NCBI GenBank assembly: GCA_943789375.1
Contig: CALSTX010000001.1
Span: forward strand, 59,785-123,784
DNA length: 64,000 nt
Source of the DNA: an uncultured Opitutales bacterium
Lineage (GTDB): Bacteria > Verrucomicrobiota > Verrucomicrobiia > Opitutales > Seribacteraceae
Direction: 5' to 3'
A program made the position numbers and the translations under genes. Shown here in pieces: positions 63,369-64,000 of this stretch. Every line of letters begins with the position of its first letter. The first letter of the stretch is position 1. The notes beneath the pieces were generated by a model that saw nothing but the letters and a program-made list of their open reading frames with translations, was not told the DNA's origin and did not search any database.

Positions 63369-64000
63369 CTCTTGCTCAAAAAGATCTTTCTTTTTAGGGA
63401 ATGCATTGAGGAATAGAGAAGATAGTCTTTCCATCTCGGATAGAATCGCCTTGGTCTTTCTGGAGAGAATTGCGTAAAGGATAAGGGAAGGGATTGCGGC
63501 AACTAGTCCAAGCTCTGTTGTGATAAGAGCTTCAGAAATTCCTTCGGATAAGCTTTTGGCATCTCCAGTGCCAAAAAGTGTAATTTGTTTGAAGGTTTTT
63601 ATCATGCCTGTCACCGTTCCCAATAGTCCCATAAGCGGAGCTGTCGCGGCAGTTACCTGAATAACTGGCAGGTAACTTTCTAATTTTGGCTGGGTGGCCA
63701 GGAGCTCTTCGTACATTGATTCATCCACCATTTTCTTGCCTTCGGTACACTTGGAAATTCCGGCTGAAAACATAGTTTTAAAAGGTCCTTTAAGTTTTTG
63801 GGCATATTTCATTGCGCCTTCCTTGTCCCCTTCTTCCATTTTTCGGATAATCTCGGTGACTGCTTTGGATTTTGGAAAGCTTATGCCGCTTAGTTGAAAG
63901 TATTTAAAAAGGGCAATGATGAGAGAAACGGCGGCAGCAATGACGATGGGGTATGCCCATGTCCCTCCCTTTTGTATGTGCTCCAAGGCAGTATCCTCGG
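62673..64000 (-). CDS. ExbB/TolQ/MotA-type proton channel protein fused to the C-terminal half of a secreted protein (5' end outside window)
   Basis: The frame is open through the right edge; the TTG at 63986 is probably not the start. The first about 206 visible residues are ExbB-like. TM1 is 'WAYPIVIAAAVSLIIALFKYF', then comes a cytoplasmic loop with 'EGDKEGAMKYAQKLKGPFKTMFSAGI'. The conserved block is 'QVTAATAPLMGLLGTVTGMIKTF' + 'SEGISEALITTELGLVAAIPSLILYAILSRK'. The sequence then switches at 63368, after 'KKKDLFEQEN', into 231 residues identical to the end of the protein at 53971-55149. ExbB proteins normally end near this switch with the C-terminus in the cytosol, so a fused secreted beta domain makes little functional sense. 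No ExbD is visible. Confidence 0.85.
   Translation of the reverse strand, partial: EDTALEHIQKGGTWAYPIVIAAAVSLIIALFKYFQLSGISFPKSKAVTEIIRKMEEGDKEGAMKYAQKLKGPFKTMFSAGISKCTEGKKMVDESMYEELLATQPKLESYLPVIQVTAATAPLMGLLGTVTGMIKTFKQITLFGTGDAKSLSEGISEALITTELGLVAAIPSLILYAILSRKTKAILSEMERLSSLFLNAFPKKKDLFEQENAVDIFSGSYSVPAGDNNDYSTNSNLSDIETARNNLIPVVNTNSAQAISLTSLDSGFYTLQVEDEDGVSTGIGTATVDLTDTTSSAAFTHVSARGLVSTGEYMFGGFQIVGTGTRKVFVRGRGPSLGAAGVPNTMVDPQIAVFKYQNDPNDDLLGIPSIQLPTNDDYTTDANSSSMLTYSTSLYPNWPALDSTEPGMILTLGPGYYTVQLQSKSAANDGNAWIGVDDVTDR

Noticed and set aside
62837..63502. Small minus-strand ORFs matching ORFs at 54290-54985
   Set aside because: They are the same alternate-frame shadows carried along by the inverted duplication.
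1..64000. CRISPR arrays, rRNA, reverse transcriptase/DGR, integrases
   Set aside because: I looked for regularly spaced repeats, rRNA-like sequence and characteristic proteins on both strands and saw none.

Overview
The window reads as chromosome of a Gram-negative bacterium, most likely a marine member of the Verrucomicrobiota (Opitutae/Puniceicoccales-like). This lineage call is inference. It rests on lpxA and an ABC O-antigen exporter (outer membrane with LPS), a MoxR/VWA operon carrying squalene-cyclase-like toroid proteins, very acidic secreted proteins, a secreted family with an 'ARG-VSTGEYMFGGF' type core that I associate with Verrucomicrobiota, and weak or absent Shine-Dalgarno sequences. 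No rRNA or taxonomic marker decides it.

Layout. (1) 1-12.4 kb: sugar ABC permease (cut by the left edge), SelW/Rdx-like protein, xylulokinase, a stand-alone OvoA-type methyltransferase, RodA, RNase E/G, glycerate kinase, a DUF2062 membrane protein, a DUF1343/NamZ muramidase, a tandem ACT protein and a Sel1-repeat protein. (2) 12.7 kb: tRNA-Ser(GCU). (3) 13.3-27.8 kb, minus strand: a tightly packed operon moxR > DUF58 > BatA/VWA > VWA/GATase-like > large coiled-coil membrane protein > secreted alpha/alpha toroid > secreted FGE + beta-propeller protein, with a lipoprotein gene behind it. (4) 28.7-34.5 kb: a second group with an Nramp-like transporter, an azurin, a frameshifted membrane-anchored toroid gene, a YdjY-domain protein and a third toroid protein. 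(5) 34.5-40.2 kb: housekeeping run ftsY, aroB, lpxA, A-type Fe-S carrier, infC, fluC/crcB. (6) 40.2-55.2 kb: secreted proteins and surface glycan export: a trypsin-like protease, ABC-2 permease (Wzm type), GT4, SDR, a 2863-residue multidomain secreted protein and a CBM-bearing secreted protein. (7) 55.2-62.6 kb: an A+T-rich glycan island (methyltransferase-double GT2, small GT2, polytopic GT-C-like protein, LpxL-like acyltransferase, Wzt-type ATPase). (8) Right edge: an ExbB/MotA-type channel protein.

The most striking structure is a 748-bp inverted duplication, apparently perfect. The 3' part of the CBM-bearing secreted protein gene plus its terminator (54454-55201) recurs inverted at 62621-63368, exactly flanking the glycan island. 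There it is fused in frame to the ExbB gene, giving a chimeric ORF. This is either a recent rearrangement that makes the island an invertible segment, or an assembly/amplification artefact. Both can be tested.

Other points: a ~100-residue aromatic C-terminal tail shared by the protease and the giant protein; an ~40-residue NPDL...EGR module shared by the giant protein and a glycosyltransferase; and the MoxR/VWA/toroid/FGE operon, the best candidate for a poorly described envelope system. No CRISPR array, transposase, integrase, reverse transcriptase or rRNA was found.
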